From the NCBI GenBank assembly GCA_029834535.1, contig JAQMWT010000304.1, forward strand, positions 1 through 53,866: a DNA stretch of 53,866 nucleotides, in the 5' to 3' direction. Made by a program: the position numbers and the translations under genes. Positions 1 to 10,249 of this stretch are shown here, piece after piece (positions within the stretch are counted from its first letter, which is position 1; each line of letters begins with the position of its first letter). The DNA is from Chrysophaeum taylorii. Its lineage: Eukaryota > Sar > Pelagophyceae > Pelagomonadales > Pelagomonadaceae. The notes beneath the pieces were generated by a model. That model was given only the letters and a program-made list of their open reading frames with translations. It ran no database searches and was not told where the DNA came from.

Positions 1-1011
1 GTCGGACGTTGCCGTGTGTTCGCCGATCACACGGCCTCAGCAGCGCGGTGAGGCTGTGGCGAGGAATGAGTGCCTCGATCCGGCGGGGAGCCCCGCCAGA
101 GCGAGCCGGTGAGATACCGGATCCGGGGAGCCGAGATGCGCGTGCCACTGCATGGCTGGCATGGCGCGTTCGTTCCCTCTCGGCCGCTGCTTCGCGCCAG
201 CTCGCACAGCCGCCGCGATTCACGCTCGGCGGGATGGCAGAGGGGGCGTACGCGGGCGTAGCCACGCGGAACCGTGCGGCCGCGCGCCGAACGCCCCACC
301 GAGCCTGGGAGATCCACTCGCGGGGGACGGGTCGAGCACGGCAGAGCACGACGGCAAGTCTCGCATGATCAAGTGGACGGCGCATCTTGTCGGTGGGCGG
401 GGGCATAATGCCGGACGTGGGTGTTCCGCTGCACGTCGCGGTTCTGGCCGTTCGGTGTACCGCGAAAAAGCAGGCCCCGTCGCGCGGTGGTCGGCGCGTC
501 TGAGAGAGTCTGGGACGGCTTGGTGGGGCTGCCGCCGTCCCCCCCGCTGCGGGTGTTCCGGACGGTGGGTGGACCTGTCTGGGACGGGACGGTGCTGGCC
601 GCGGTCACCACAGTGCGAGGCGTGCTTGCGCACGACTGCCGACGGCGGAAAGCGCGACCGGCGGGCTCCGTCGCGAGGCGGCGTCGGCGGCGCGGGGCTG
701 GGGGCTGCGATGACGGAGCTGTCCGGCGGGGCGCCACCCCGCTGCGCGGACGGAAGTGGCGCCGCGCCGGGGAGCGTAGCCGCGGAGGTCGGGCTGGCCG
801 ATGCGGGACGCCCGGCGAGGCGCGGGACGGTGCGCGGAAGCGCCGCGCCGAGGGCTCGGGAGTCGAGGTGGACGGGCTGTCGCTCGCGCGGCCGCGCGCC
901 AGAGAGCGCGCCCGGCGCCGGAACCGATCTCGCGCGGGTCCGGCGCGCAGGAGCGAGCGCGAGTCTTCGGCGGCACGTCCGGCGACGACGCGGCGTGGGC
1001 CCAAGCTGTTG
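1..1011. other. GC-rich stretch, no gene resolved; probably 3' part of the WDR81-like gene or its flank
   Basis: Long open frames exist here on both strands, but all are Arg/Pro/Gly/Ala-rich and look like frames kept open by high GC content. The WDR81 family continues after its BEACH and HEAT-like part with a C-terminal WD40 propeller. I looked for WD/GH dipeptide patterns on the minus strand and did not find a convincing blade. Further minus-strand exons may lie here or beyond the left edge. Confidence 0.4.
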
Positions 1012-3334
1012 TCACCACCACCTCCTGCGCTTCCGATGGGTTCCAAAAGCGTCGACGACCTTGGCGACGCGCGGGAGCAAAGCGCGAGCCGTCAATTTGG
1101 CGCCGAGCTTGGGTCCGAGAGCGGACACGACCCGCGCGAGTTCGAGGGCCGCGCTCCGATTGTGATCGTCGCCCCAGGCGCCCGCGCCGTCGTCGAGGCA
1201 CTCGAGGACGTGGGGAAGCACGAGGATGTTGCCCGCGAGCGAAAGGGCGGCAAGAGTAGGGAGCGAGTCCAGGAGCGCGAGGACGCGCTTCCGGCGCGTT
1301 TGCGCAGCTTTGAGCTCGGATATCGCTTCGTAGGTTTGGCCAAAGAAGTCGGGAAAGAGGTGGTCGCCCGGCGCGAGGTACTTGCTGGCGATACCGCGGC
1401 GGCTAGTCCCGACGGGGTGTTGGTCGCAGACGAGGTGGCCGCGTACCTTGGAGGAGGACGACCGTTTGCTCCAGCAGCGGGACGGCTCGGAGGGCGCGGG
1501 ATCGGTTCCGTCGCGAGCCGCGCCCGCGCGCGGAGAGACGTCTTGACCGGTTCGCCGGGAGCGGGCAGCAGCGGCGGCGGGGCGGCGGAAGGAGGTCGTG
1601 GCGCCGGAGGTGCGTCGCGCCGCGGCGGAGAGGCGGGCGGGCCGGTCGTCGTCGTCAGCGGCGCCGCCTGCGATCCCGGCGGGGCGGATATCGCGACGCG
1701 TTGGTTCTTCTTCGTCCTCCTCCTCCTCGAAAAAACTCCCAAAGGCCGCCTCTGCCTCGCGGGCCGTGGCGAGGTCGATGGCCCGGGAATCGAAGTCGGC
1801 GCGCTTGGCCGACGCGCGCTCGTCGAGGGGGGGGGGCGGCGGGTCGACGCCGCGGGAGGACGCGGGTTCGAGCATCAAGTACGCCTCGAGCGCGCGCTTC
1901 CTTCTGGTCGCGGTCGTCGTACCGGCGGCCGAAGATGACGACGATGATCCAGCTGTTTTGGTGGTGGTGGTGGTGCGGCGGCGGGGGTGCGGGGCGTGGA
2001 AGAGCTTGGCGACCGCGGGGCGCCCTCGCGGGCCGCGAACCGCCAGAGCACAAGAGACGGTCGTAGACGCCCGAGCGGCGGTCGGCGAGCGGCACGTTCT
2101 TGGCCGGCTTGGCCTCGGGCCCGGCGCAGGCGTAGCCAAAAACCAGATCGATCCAGGAATGGAGCCGCGACGAGACGTAGTCCGACTCGAGGAGTCGTCG
2201 GTGATAGGCCACGAAGTCCGACGCGGTCGCGCACCAAGCCGGGACGGCGAGATCGCCGAGGCCTCGGCTTTTGTGGAGCGAGGCGAAGACCGTCGGATCG
2301 CAAAAGAACTCGGGGACGCACTCGTCGGGAGACCACTCGTAGAGCCTCCGCATCGAGGCCGGGTACTGCTCGGCGACGAAGTGGGCGCGCACGACGCGCC
2401 GAAGCGTGCTGAGGGGGGCGCGCCGCGCGAGGTAAATACACAACGCGAGCTCGGAGAGCGCGGGCTCCGAGACGTGATGCTTGCTCGTCGCGTAGGACCT
2501 ATCGAGCATCGCGTCCCCCTTGGTGAGGCGAAATTTCGTCTTGGTGAGGTCCCGCCACCCGCCGTTTTCCTCGGAAAAGTCGGACACCCACGGCAGGACG
2601 GCGTGGTCGGAAGACGCGGCGCCGCGCCCGGCCGCCGAATTCAGGAGCACGAGGTACTCGAAATTCGAGATCCGCCCGTCGAGCCACCGCGTCAGGACGG
2701 GGACGTTGGAACCGGGAGGTGGGGAGGGTCGCGCGGTCCCGAAGCACGGCAGCACCTCGAGCCAGAGCCGGTCGGTGACGAGGACCGAAGCCGAGCTGAG
2801 CGAGGAAAACGAGAGGCCTCGATCGTGGGCGAACTCGACCGCCTTGAAGAGCTGGAAACACCAGAACCGCAGCTGGAGGTCGATCGCGCCAGCGCGCCCG
2901 CCGCAGAGCGCGGCCACCACCTTGGAGTCCAGCAACCCCGGCCGCGCGCGGGCTATTCGCCGGAGCGTGCCGAATCGCCGCGGGTGAGCCGCGTACCCCG
3001 CGCGAGCGCCGACGACGGGCGCGTACGAGGCGCACCGCGCTTCGAACAGCCCCCGGAGCCCGAACCGACCCGCGTGGAGCTCGGACTCGCCGACGACGAA
3101 TCCCCTGTACACCGACCCGAGCCGACCGCTCTTGACGATGACGACGCGCCGCGTCATCTCGTCGCCGTCGTCGGCGAGCTGCCCGGCCGTCGTGCTCTCG
3201 TCCGATGACCCCATGCTCGCCGCCTCGTCCACCTCCTCGAGGAAACCCACGCCGACCTCCCGCCGCGTCTGGTCCCACAGCACGCACCGAATCCCGAAAG
3301 GCAAAGGCGGGCCATCGTCGTCGTCGTCGCCCAT
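1012..3334 (-). CDS. WDR81/GFS12-like BEACH-domain protein, two exons, 3' end unresolved
   Basis: The gene starts at the ATG at 3334. After an acidic N-terminus comes a kinase-like segment (around LQLRFWCFQLFKAVEFAHD), then a BEACH domain with LTRWLDGRISNFEYLVLLN, HAVLPWVSDF, LTKGDAMLD, HHVSEPALSELALCIYLARR and EWSPDECVPEFF. Kinase-like followed by BEACH is the arrangement of animal WDR81 and plant GFS12, which act in endosomal/autophagic membrane traffic. The frame changes near 2058. A 34-nt intron at 2058-2025 (GTCTCT...GCGAG) joins AKNVPLADRRSGVYDR to RPAVAKLFHAPHP, which matches how BEACH domains end. Exon 2 then has a helical, HEAT-like region (ALLDSLPTLAALSLAGNIL) down to about 1040. 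The WD40 part is not seen, so the model is partial at its 3' end. The family call is firm; the intron is inferred. Confidence 0.8.
2025..2058 (-). other. Inferred 34-nt intron in the BEACH gene
   Basis: Starts GTCTCT and ends GCGAG on the minus strand. Removing it takes phase 1 to phase 1 and restores the conserved BEACH C-terminal segment. A single-base indel would be the alternative explanation for the frame change. Confidence 0.5.
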
Positions 3335-3515
3335 CCGTTCTGAAAACTCAACGGAACAACAGTCTCATCATGATACAATCACATCGCGTGTGTGTGGTTA
3401 CTCCCTCAAAAACAAAACAGCCACCGCCTCTGCTGTTGTTGTTGTTGTTTTTGGTAGTGGTGTTGTCCTCGTCGTCTGGATGCTCGAGGACGCGGCGGGG
3501 CTTCAGTTTAATGGG
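3335..3515. promoter_or_regulatory. Divergent promoter between the BEACH gene and CDC20
   Basis: 181 bp separate the two start codons (3334 minus, 3516 plus). It contains a (GTT)n stretch at about 3435-3450. No TATA box is obvious. The two genes probably share regulatory sequence because of the distance; this is inference. Confidence 0.45.
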
Positions 3516-3572
3516 ATGATGATGAGCACGAGCAGGAGTCCCGTGCGCGGCACCACCGCCGCATCCTCCGGC

Positions 3573-3610
<38 letters not shown>

Positions 3611-5257
3611 AGGGGTGTCGACGCCGACGACCCCCCCCCGAAACACGAAGCGGTTCAAGAAAACCCCCTCGACCCCCAGGAGCGGGCGAAAGGGGTTCTT
3701 GAGCCCCGTCTCGACCCCCTCGAGCAGCGTCGCGGGGACGCCGAGGCACAACGGCGACGACCGGTTCATTCCGAACCGCGAATCGATGGACTTCGACGAG
3801 GCGAACCACGCGCTCACGACGCCAAAGACTCGGGCCGCCGACGGCGGCGGAACCAGCACCAACGCGCGCCCCGTCGAAGTCGAGTTTCGAAGGGCCATGC
3901 GGTCGGCGCTCCTCCCGAGGAGCGCGTCGACGCCGTCGCGCGCCGCCGTCGACGGCGCGGGCGAAGCCCGGGCTCTCGATTCTAACGACGCGAAAATTTT
4001 CCGATTCGGCGGCGGCGGCGGCGGCAGCGATTCCGTTCCACCCGACGGCCTCTTCCGGAGCGCCCTCGAAGTGATCGCGGACCCGAGCCGCGACGACGCC
4101 TCGGCGACGCGGTCGGCCGCTCTCGCGAGACCCGTGCCCACCAAACCCTCGCGGATCCTCGACGCCCCCGACATCGTCGACGACTACTACCTCAACCTCC
4201 TCTCATGGAGCTCGACCAACATCCTCGCCGTCGCCCTCGCCAACAACGTCTACCTCTGGAACGCCGCGACGAACGAAGTCTCCGAACTGCTCCAGCTCGA
4301 GCAGGGCGACTGCGTCACCTCGGTCGCCTGGGCCCCGGGCGGCGCCCACCTCTGCGTCGGCACCGACTCGGCCGTCGTCCAGCTCTGGGACACCACGCGC
4401 ATGGCCATCGTCCGGTCCATGGGCGGACACAACGCCCGCGTCGGCTCCTTGGCCTGGAACCCAGTCAGCCGTTGCGTCAACAGCGGATCGAGAGATGCCC
4501 TCGTTCTCCAGCACGACGCGAGGGCGCAGCGACACAGGACCGCCACCCTCGTCGGCCACCAGCAAGAAGTCTGCGGCCTCTCCTGGTCGGCCGACGGCTC
4601 CACCCTCGCCTCGGGCGGCAACGAAAACTTCCTCTGCCTCTGGGACGCGGCGCGCTCGGGCGCGCACCGCGCTCGTCTCGTCCACGCCCAGCCCGCGCCC
4701 GGTCTCGTCCTCGAGTGCGCGCCGCGCGTCACCCTCAGGCAGCACCAGGCCGCCGTCAAGGCCCTCTCCTGGTGTCCCATGCACCGCAACCTTCTGGCCT
4801 CGGGCGGCGGCACGGCCGACCGCACCATCAAGTTCTGGAACGCGCACACCGGCGCCGTCCTCCACTCGGTCGACACCGGCTCGCAGGTCTGCGCCCTCCT
4901 CTGGTCCAGACACCTCAAGGAAATCGTCTCCTCCCACGGCTTCTCCCAAAACCAGCTCTGCCTCTGGCGCTACCCCTCCATGACCAAGCTCTGCGAGCTC
5001 ACCGGCCACACCGCCCGCGTCCTCCACCTCGCCCAGTCCCCCGACGGCGAGACCGTCGTCTCCGCCGCTGCCGACGAAACCCTCAGATTCTGGAGCATCT
5101 TCGGCTCCTCGCCCTCCTCTTCCGCGCGCAAGGCCTCCCGCGCCGGGCCCATGCGTCGCCTCGAACTCTCCACCGTCGGTATGTCTATCCTTCGCTCTCG
5201 ACCTTCTTAACCGAGCAAAAAAAAACCGCCGCAGGTGATGGCCTCAGCATTCGATGA
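3516..5257 (+). CDS. CDC20: CDC20, WD40 activator of the anaphase-promoting complex
   Basis: Recruits substrates to APC/C for ubiquitination at anaphase. The start is the first ATG of MMMSTSRSPV at 3516, because in-frame sequence further upstream is antisense to the neighbouring gene. A poly-Asn run (AAC repeats, 3574-3609) and a Ser/Thr/Pro-rich N-terminus precede a C-box, DDRFIPNRESMDF, at about residue 81; this is the CDC20 form, not the Cdh1 form. Seven WD40 blades start near residue 235 (LLSWSSTNILAVALANNVYLW, GDCVTSVAWAPGGAHL, VVQLWD, CLWD, IKFWN, LCLW, LRFW). The open frame ends in an unrelated tail, but splicing a 56-nt intron (5179-5234) gives the C-terminus STVGDGLSIR, i.e. the Ile-Arg tail that CDC20/CDH1 proteins use to bind APC/C. 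Total 561 aa. Confidence 0.93.
5179..5234 (+). other. 56-nt intron at the 3' end of CDC20
   Basis: GTATGT donor and CCGCCGCAG acceptor after a short A-rich stretch. Exon 2 is only 23 nt long and encodes the last residues ending in Ile-Arg and the stop at 5255-5257. Restoration of the diagnostic IR tail is strong support. Confidence 0.85.
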
Positions 5258-5823
5258 AACGATAAACGAAAAAACGAAATGAAAGACCCCCCTCCTGCCA
5301 TGTCCACGCCAACGACAACGACCACCACCCTCGTTCGCGCGCGACGCCGGTCCCTCTTTGTTCCCGCTTCGTCGGGTCGGACTACGACCTTTTTCGCTTT
5401 CTTCTTCTGAAAAAAAATTTCCCTCCCCCTCCTCCTCCACCACCGCTGCCTCCTTCTTCAAGGGGTCCTGCCTGCCTGCCTACCTGCAGCACCTCTCGTG
5501 CTGCCTACCATCTCCGTCACCGACGACGACTCCCCCCCTGCGCGGTGGACGAGCGTGTTCATCATCGCCATCATCCATTCCATCAAGCCCCTCTCCTCCT
5601 CGCCGCCGAATCCCTCCAGGGCGGCAGCCCGACGACGACAATTGTGTTCGACCCCCCCCCCAGTATAAATAAATAAATAATAAATTCGAGTCGTCGTTTT
5701 GGAGTTGCCTTACCCTGATCGCAAACGACGCTGCGATGGTGCCATTTTTGGAACCTGCGCCTTGCGAGGGCATCCGTCAGATGTTAGGCGCATGATGTTT
5801 TTTTTCAGAAAGAGAAAAGTCAC

Positions 5824-5855
<32 letters not shown>

Positions 5856-6139
5856 TGGTTCTTAGTCGAATCGCCGTCTCCGCGACGCATGGCGAGAGGC
5901 GTCAACTACCTCTCCCCCGACGCTCCTTCCTTTCAGCGCCCCTCGCGTGTGGCCCCGTGACTACTCTAAAAATCCGGCGGCGTTTGATTTGATTTGATTT
6001 GATTTTGATTCGACTCGATTCGCTTGCACAACGAACGAACGAACGACTGGGGGAGACTGACTGACTATAGAGTAAGTTCGTTGAAGACAGAAGAATTTAG
6101 TTCACCTCTTCGAGAGAGAGGTTGGTGTTGTCAAGAGTC
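5258..6139. other. Intergenic region with simple repeats
   Basis: Holds AATAAA-like signals in a TAAATAAATAAATAATAAA run near 5665-5685, (GAC)n at 5824-5851, TTTGA repeats at about 5985-6005 and GAAC repeats at about 6030-6045. A 97-codon frame at 5699-5992 has poly-Asp from the GAC repeat and no recognisable domain; I do not call it a gene. Confidence 0.5.
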
Positions 6140-7261
6140 ATGGGTCAGGAACCCACGCCTCGGGTCGTGGTGTGCGGCACCGCCCTCCTCGTGCAGCTCG
6201 CGTTCGCGGGATGGCACGTGCTGGGCGGAATTGCGCTGTCGGGGTCCCACAAGGTGAATCCTCTCGTGTTCGCGTTGTATCGCGAAGCCGGCGCGTCTTT
6301 CATGATGTTCTGCGCCGGAATCGCGATCGAGGGGCGCGAGCGTCTCCTGAGTCCCGTACGGCGCATCCTCGGCGGCGACGCGCGCACCGGCATTCTGTTC
6401 TGCGGCGCCGGCGCTGCGAGCTTTTGCAACGTCGTCGGCACGGTCGTCGCCCTTACCCTGATTCCGTCCGACGTGTACGCCACGTACCAGCCGACGATCC
6501 CCGTATTTACGACGGCGATCGCGACGGCCGTAGGCTACGAAACCCCAAACACGCTCATTGTCGCGGGCGTCCTCGTAAGCGTTGTCGGCGCGATCTTGGT
6601 CGAGCTCTTCGAGGCGGAGGGCGGCTCGGGCTCGCTCGCGGGAAACCTCCTCGTTGTAGGCCAGTGCCTCGGGATGAGCACGCTCGTCGTCTTGACCAAG
6701 CCGCTACTCCGGGACTACACGGCGCTCACCGTCACCGCGGGCTACTACTGTACCGGGTCCTTCTTCACGCTCGTAGCCCTCCTCTCGGCGAGTCTACCGA
6801 TTCGCGATTTTTGGTGGACGGCGCCCGAGCCCTGGGCGGCCTTAATCTACGCGATTCTCATCGCAACCTTCTTTTGCTACGAGGCCTACTCCTGGCTCGT
6901 CGAGCGCTCCTCGCCTACGTTTGCCGCCGCGTTCTGCCCGATGCAACCCGTCTTCACCGTGCTTTTGAACTTCCTCGCTCTCGGCGACGGCCTCGGCGCG
7001 CCCACGGCCGCGGCGGGCTTGGTCGTCGTCACCGGCCTAGCGCTGACGGTCTACGGCAAGTTTCGCCGCGACGACAATGCCACCAAGGTAGCACGTCGTC
7101 GTCCTCGTGAAGAAGAAGAAGAAGAAGGAGAAGAACGGCCCGTGGATCTCGATGACGACCCCGCAGTCTACACCCCGCTGGAAGAAGAAGAAGAAGAAGA
7201 AGAAGAAGCAGCAGCAGCAGCAGGAACCGCCACCGCCGCCGCCGCCGCCGCCGTTGCCTAG
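6140..7261 (+). CDS. EamA/DMT-superfamily membrane transporter (WAT1-like)
   Basis: A 373-aa integral membrane protein, probably with ten transmembrane helices in two EamA halves. The first helix is around TALLVQLAFAGWHVLGGIAL; FALYREAGASFMMFCAGIAI and VYATYQPTIPVFTTAIATAV are typical EamA signatures, and the second repeat includes SPTFAAAFCPMQPVFTVLLN. This is the drug/metabolite transporter fold of plant WAT1/UMAMIT proteins; the substrate cannot be told. I choose the ATG at 6140 (MGQEP) over a non-ATG start upstream. The cytosolic tail is acidic and ends in GAA-encoded Glu runs, a few Gln codons' worth of repeat and a poly-Ala run, all microsatellite-derived. The next gene, VIT-like, is convergent. 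Confidence 0.85.
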   Translation: MGQEPTPRVVVCGTALLVQLAFAGWHVLGGIALSGSHKVNPLVFALYREAGASFMMFCAGIAIEGRERLLSPVRRILGGDARTGILFCGAGAASFCNVVGTVVALTLIPSDVYATYQPTIPVFTTAIATAVGYETPNTLIVAGVLVSVVGAILVELFEAEGGSGSLAGNLLVVGQCLGMSTLVVLTKPLLRDYTALTVTAGYYCTGSFFTLVALLSASLPIRDFWWTAPEPWAALIYAILIATFFCYEAYSWLVERSSPTFAAAFCPMQPVFTVLLNFLALGDGLGAPTAAAGLVVVTGLALTVYGKFRRDDNATKVARRRPREEEEEEGEERPVDLDDDPAVYTPLEEEEEEEEEAAAAAGTATAAAAAAVA

Positions 7262-7369
7262 GCGGATCGGAGAAGACGTGAGGAGGTCTCATTGGTGTCG
7301 TCGCGTCGTTATTTAGATCTAACATTATTAAGGAGGCTCTCGCCGACCGCAGCACGCAGGGTGGTGCGC

Positions 7370-8269
7370 TCACAAGTCGGGCGACGACAACGACGACGAC
7401 AGTGACGACGATGATGTTGATGTCAACAACGAAGACGACGACGACGACGGCCAGGTGGCGTTGTTGTTGGCGACGGCGGAGTAGCCGCCTTCGAGGGCAT
7501 GGCCGATGCCGTAGGCGACGATGGCGGCAAGGGTGCCGTTGACGAGCATCATAAGGCCCGACCATAACTTGGGCTGGCAGGTGAGGGAGGCCTTGCAGAC
7601 GCCGAGGGCGAACATGGTGGAGGCGGTCGCGACGGCAGAGACGGCAAACAACTTGTCGTGGGTGGCATCGTAGTGGACGCAAGAGGCCACATAATAGACG
7701 AAAATCGGAATGGCCCCGAAGACGTCAAAGGCGAGCATGGTGACGAGGCCCTTTTTCCACGCGGGAAGGCCGTCGTCGTTCGGCGGGACGAACCCGAGCT
7801 CGTCGACGCACATGAGGTCAACGAAGACTCGCGGGTACTTTGCAAGCGTGCGCATGACCGAGGTCGCGTCGTCGCGCGAGAGGCCCTTCTTTTCGACGTA
7901 TATCTGAATCATCTCTTGTATCTCGCCCTCCGGATAGTTTTCCATTTCCCACATTTCCCTCTCGAACTCGTGTCTTACGAACCGTTCCTCGGCCACCTCG
8001 CTCAGGTAGTCGCCCAGACCCATCGATATCCCGTCGGCGACGAGGTTCGCTACCCCCATCAAAATGACGGTCGACGTGGGGAGCCGCGCCCCCTCGACGG
8101 CGGCGACGATGGCGAAGGTCGTGATCACGCCGTCGAGGCCACCAAAGACGAGCGATTTCACCAGTTCCCCGGCGCCCGCGGTCGCGTGGAGCTCTTCGGC
8201 CCGCTCGTGCTCGCGCCTCGACGACACGGAGTCCCGCCTCTCGAACGCCTCCCGCGTCGCTGCCCTCAT
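7370..8269 (-). CDS. VIT1/CCC1-family vacuolar iron/manganese transporter
   Basis: 299 aa from the ATG at 8269. VIT/CCC1 proteins move Fe2+/Mn2+ from cytosol into vacuoles in exchange for protons. Helix 1 contains VFGGLDGVITTFAIVAAVEG, followed by GVANLVADGISMGLGDYLS, both family signatures. The cytoplasmic metal-binding region has the expected Glu-rich helices (ERFVRHEFEREMWEMENYPEGEIQEMI split over two helices), then the 3-helix C-terminal half (KKGLVTMLAFDVFGAIPIF, KLWSGLMMLVNGTLAAIVAY). The tail is Ser-rich low complexity from TCG/GTC repeats. It is divergent from the D-lactate dehydrogenase gene with 133 bp between starts. Confidence 0.9.
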   Translation of the reverse strand: MRAATREAFERRDSVSSRREHERAEELHATAGAGELVKSLVFGGLDGVITTFAIVAAVEGARLPTSTVILMGVANLVADGISMGLGDYLSEVAEERFVRHEFEREMWEMENYPEGEIQEMIQIYVEKKGLSRDDATSVMRTLAKYPRVFVDLMCVDELGFVPPNDDGLPAWKKGLVTMLAFDVFGAIPIFVYYVASCVHYDATHDKLFAVSAVATASTMFALGVCKASLTCQPKLWSGLMMLVNGTLAAIVAYGIGHALEGGYSAVANNNATWPSSSSSSLLTSTSSSSLSSSLSSPDL

Positions 8270-8402
8270 ATGGCCTGCACGTGCTCTTCCGGTACACAGA
8301 GCACGTGCTCTTTTTCCAAAACCGGTGCAAGATTCTTACTCTTACGACGAGGAAGGACTCGTTCTGAAAAAAAAACATCGACAACAAACCCTCTCTCTTC
8401 GC
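8270..8402. promoter_or_regulatory. Divergent promoter with two CACGTG boxes
   Basis: CACGTG occurs at 8278-8283 and 8302-8307, 24 bp apart; the second sits in a perfect 12-bp palindrome (GAGCACGTGCTC, 8300-8311). Both are followed by GCTCTT on the plus strand, so the pair is a short imperfect direct repeat. CACGTG is the classical bHLH/bZIP (E-box/G-box) site. They lie within 40 bp of the VIT-like start codon. Confidence 0.55.
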
Positions 8403-9837
8403 ATGCGGCGGCGCCTCACAGATCGGGTCGCCTCGCAGCTCGAGCGGATCTGCACGACGACGACAAACGCGGGCGTCCTGCATCGCCACGGAAAGGACGA
8501 GAGCCACCACGAGTGCGTTCCGCCCGAGGCTGTCGTGTTTCCATCGAGCACCGCCGAGGTGCAGGCGATCGTGAGGGCCTGCGCCGACGGTCGCGTGCCT
8601 CTCATCGCGTACGGCACGGGAACGTCCCTCGAGGGACACATCCAGGCGGTCGAGGGCGGCGTATGCGTCGACACCTCCAACCTCTCTTCGGTGCTCGCCG
8701 AGAACCCCGAAGACTTCGACGCGAGGTGCGAGGCTGGCGCGACGAGGAAAACGTTGAACGCGAGCCTCCGGCACGCGGGCCTCGCCTTTATGGTCGATCC
8801 GGGCGCGGACGCCAGCCTCGGCGGCATGGCGGCCTGCGGCGCCTCGGGGACGATGGCCGTGCGGTACGGCACGATGCGCGAGAACGTCCTCGGACTCACG
8901 GCCGTGGTCGCGAGCGGCGACGCGTGCCGCTTCGGCGGTCGCTCGAAGAAGTCCTCGGCGGGCTACGACCTCACCTCCTTGTTCGTGGGGAGCGAAGGGA
9001 CCCTCGGGATCATTACCGATCTCACAGTCAAGATCCACCCGGTCCCCCCCTGCGCGGCGGCCGCGAAAGTTGGCTTCGAAACCGTTAGGGACGCGGCCGA
9101 TTCCGTCGTTGCTCTCTTGTGTTCGGGTCTTCCCGTGCAACGCTGCGAGTTGTTGGACGCGGCCACGATCGCCGCATTCAATCTCTACAACCGCGATTCT
9201 CTCGTCGAGCGACCGACTCTTTTCCTCGAATTTGCCGACGTTTCGGCGGACGCCGTCGCGCGACAACTCGATCTCGCGCGCGACGTCGTTTCTGACGGAT
9301 TAGGGCAAGACTTTCAAGCCTCCACAGACGAGCACCAGGCAGCCCTTCTCTGGAAGGCGCGACACTCCACCTACTACGCCGCTCTTGCCTTGAAGCCCAA
9401 CGGTCGCGCGATCGTCACCGACGCTTGCGCGAGTCTTTTTTTTTACGAGCGATACGCCGATGACGCGCGCGCCGTAGGTCCCGCTCTCGGCCTTTGCCGA
9501 CTGCGTCGACGCGACCGTCCAGGACATCCAGGCCTCCGAGGTCGTCGGCCCCGTCTTCGGCCACGCCGGCGACGGCAACTTCCACGCGATCCTCGTCTAC
9601 AACGACGACGACGATCGGGCCTACCTCCACAAGCTCCACGCCATCCACGATCGCATCGTAAAACGTGCGATCGACGCCGGCGGCACCTGCACGGGCGAGC
9701 ACGGGGTCGGGGTCGGGAAGCGGTCCTACCTTGGGCGCCAGTTCCCGCGCGCGACCCTCGACGCGATGGCCGCGGTCAAGGCTGCCCTCGACCCCCTCAA
9801 CATCATGAACCCCGGCAAGATCCTTCCTCCTCCTTGA
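8403..9837 (+). CDS. FAD-linked D-lactate dehydrogenase (DLD/GlcD family), two exons
   Basis: Oxidises D-lactate (or D-2-hydroxyacids) with FAD, passing electrons to cytochrome c or quinone, usually in mitochondria. Exon 1 (8403-9428) has the N-terminal HGKDESHH motif, an FAD-binding PCMH domain with YGTGTSLEGH (residues 70-79), GADASLGGMAACGASGT and FVGSEGTLGIITD, and the start of the C-terminal oxidase domain (LWKARHSTYYAAL, IVTDAC). Exon 2 (9478-9837) continues VPLSAFADCVDATVQDI, GHAGDGNFH and TGEHGVGVGK and ends NIMNPGKILPPP. The frames join only if 9429-9477 is removed. Product 461 aa, slightly short at the N-terminus, so a targeting sequence may start upstream or be minimal. The exact substrate is not settled by sequence. 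Confidence 0.88.
9429..9477 (+). other. 49-nt GC-AG intron in the D-lactate dehydrogenase gene
   Basis: Begins GCGAGT directly after the TGC codon of IVTDAC and ends CCGTAG before GTCCCG, with a T9 tract inside. The protein family has VTDxCVPLS at exactly this joint, so the boundaries are tightly constrained and no GT donor fits. Length is not a multiple of three. Confidence 0.75.
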
Positions 9838-10249
9838 TATGATATGATATGATATGATAGGGGGGGTTAAGTTTTGAACCAGGGGCTTCCTTGCCCCGGG
9901 GAAAGGCGATAGATATACCTCGAAAGGGGATTCCAACAACTGACCAGTTTGCCCCTGCGGCCTAGGCCGGCCACCCTCGCAGCTAGCTAGCGCTCCCGCG
10001 CTCGTGATTCTATGCAGCGTTTTTTCCGAGATAGAGCCCCGCTGATGAGCGCGAGCAGGAACCGGCTGCTCGAGTGTACGATGGGAAAATCCACCAGGTA
10101 AAACGCATGAAAGCGAAGCGAACCCGCCGCCCGACAATGTGGATGGTTCCTCTGAAGAACGAACTCCTGACCAACAACATGCTTAGGTGCGAAGTCTCGA
10201 CCATTTCGGCGTCTCTGGTTGGCTGGCGACTGTCGGCCCGTCAATCGGC
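9838..10249. repeat. Short pentanucleotide repeat and flank after the D-lactate dehydrogenase gene
   Basis: A TGATA/ATATG pentanucleotide repeats five times at about 9835-9858 just after the stop codon. The rest has no supported gene; minus-strand frames at 10010-10244 look like noise or the downstream end of the decayed gene at 10250-13057. Confidence 0.4.

Noticed and set aside
421..1938. A 505-codon plus-strand open frame
   Set aside because: It overlaps the antisense of the BEACH/HEAT coding region and is Arg/Gly/Ala-rich without domains; it is a GC-driven shadow frame.
5699..5992. A 97-codon plus-strand frame with poly-Asp
   Set aside because: The only feature is a microsatellite; no conserved residues and it sits in an intergenic stretch with AT-rich signals.
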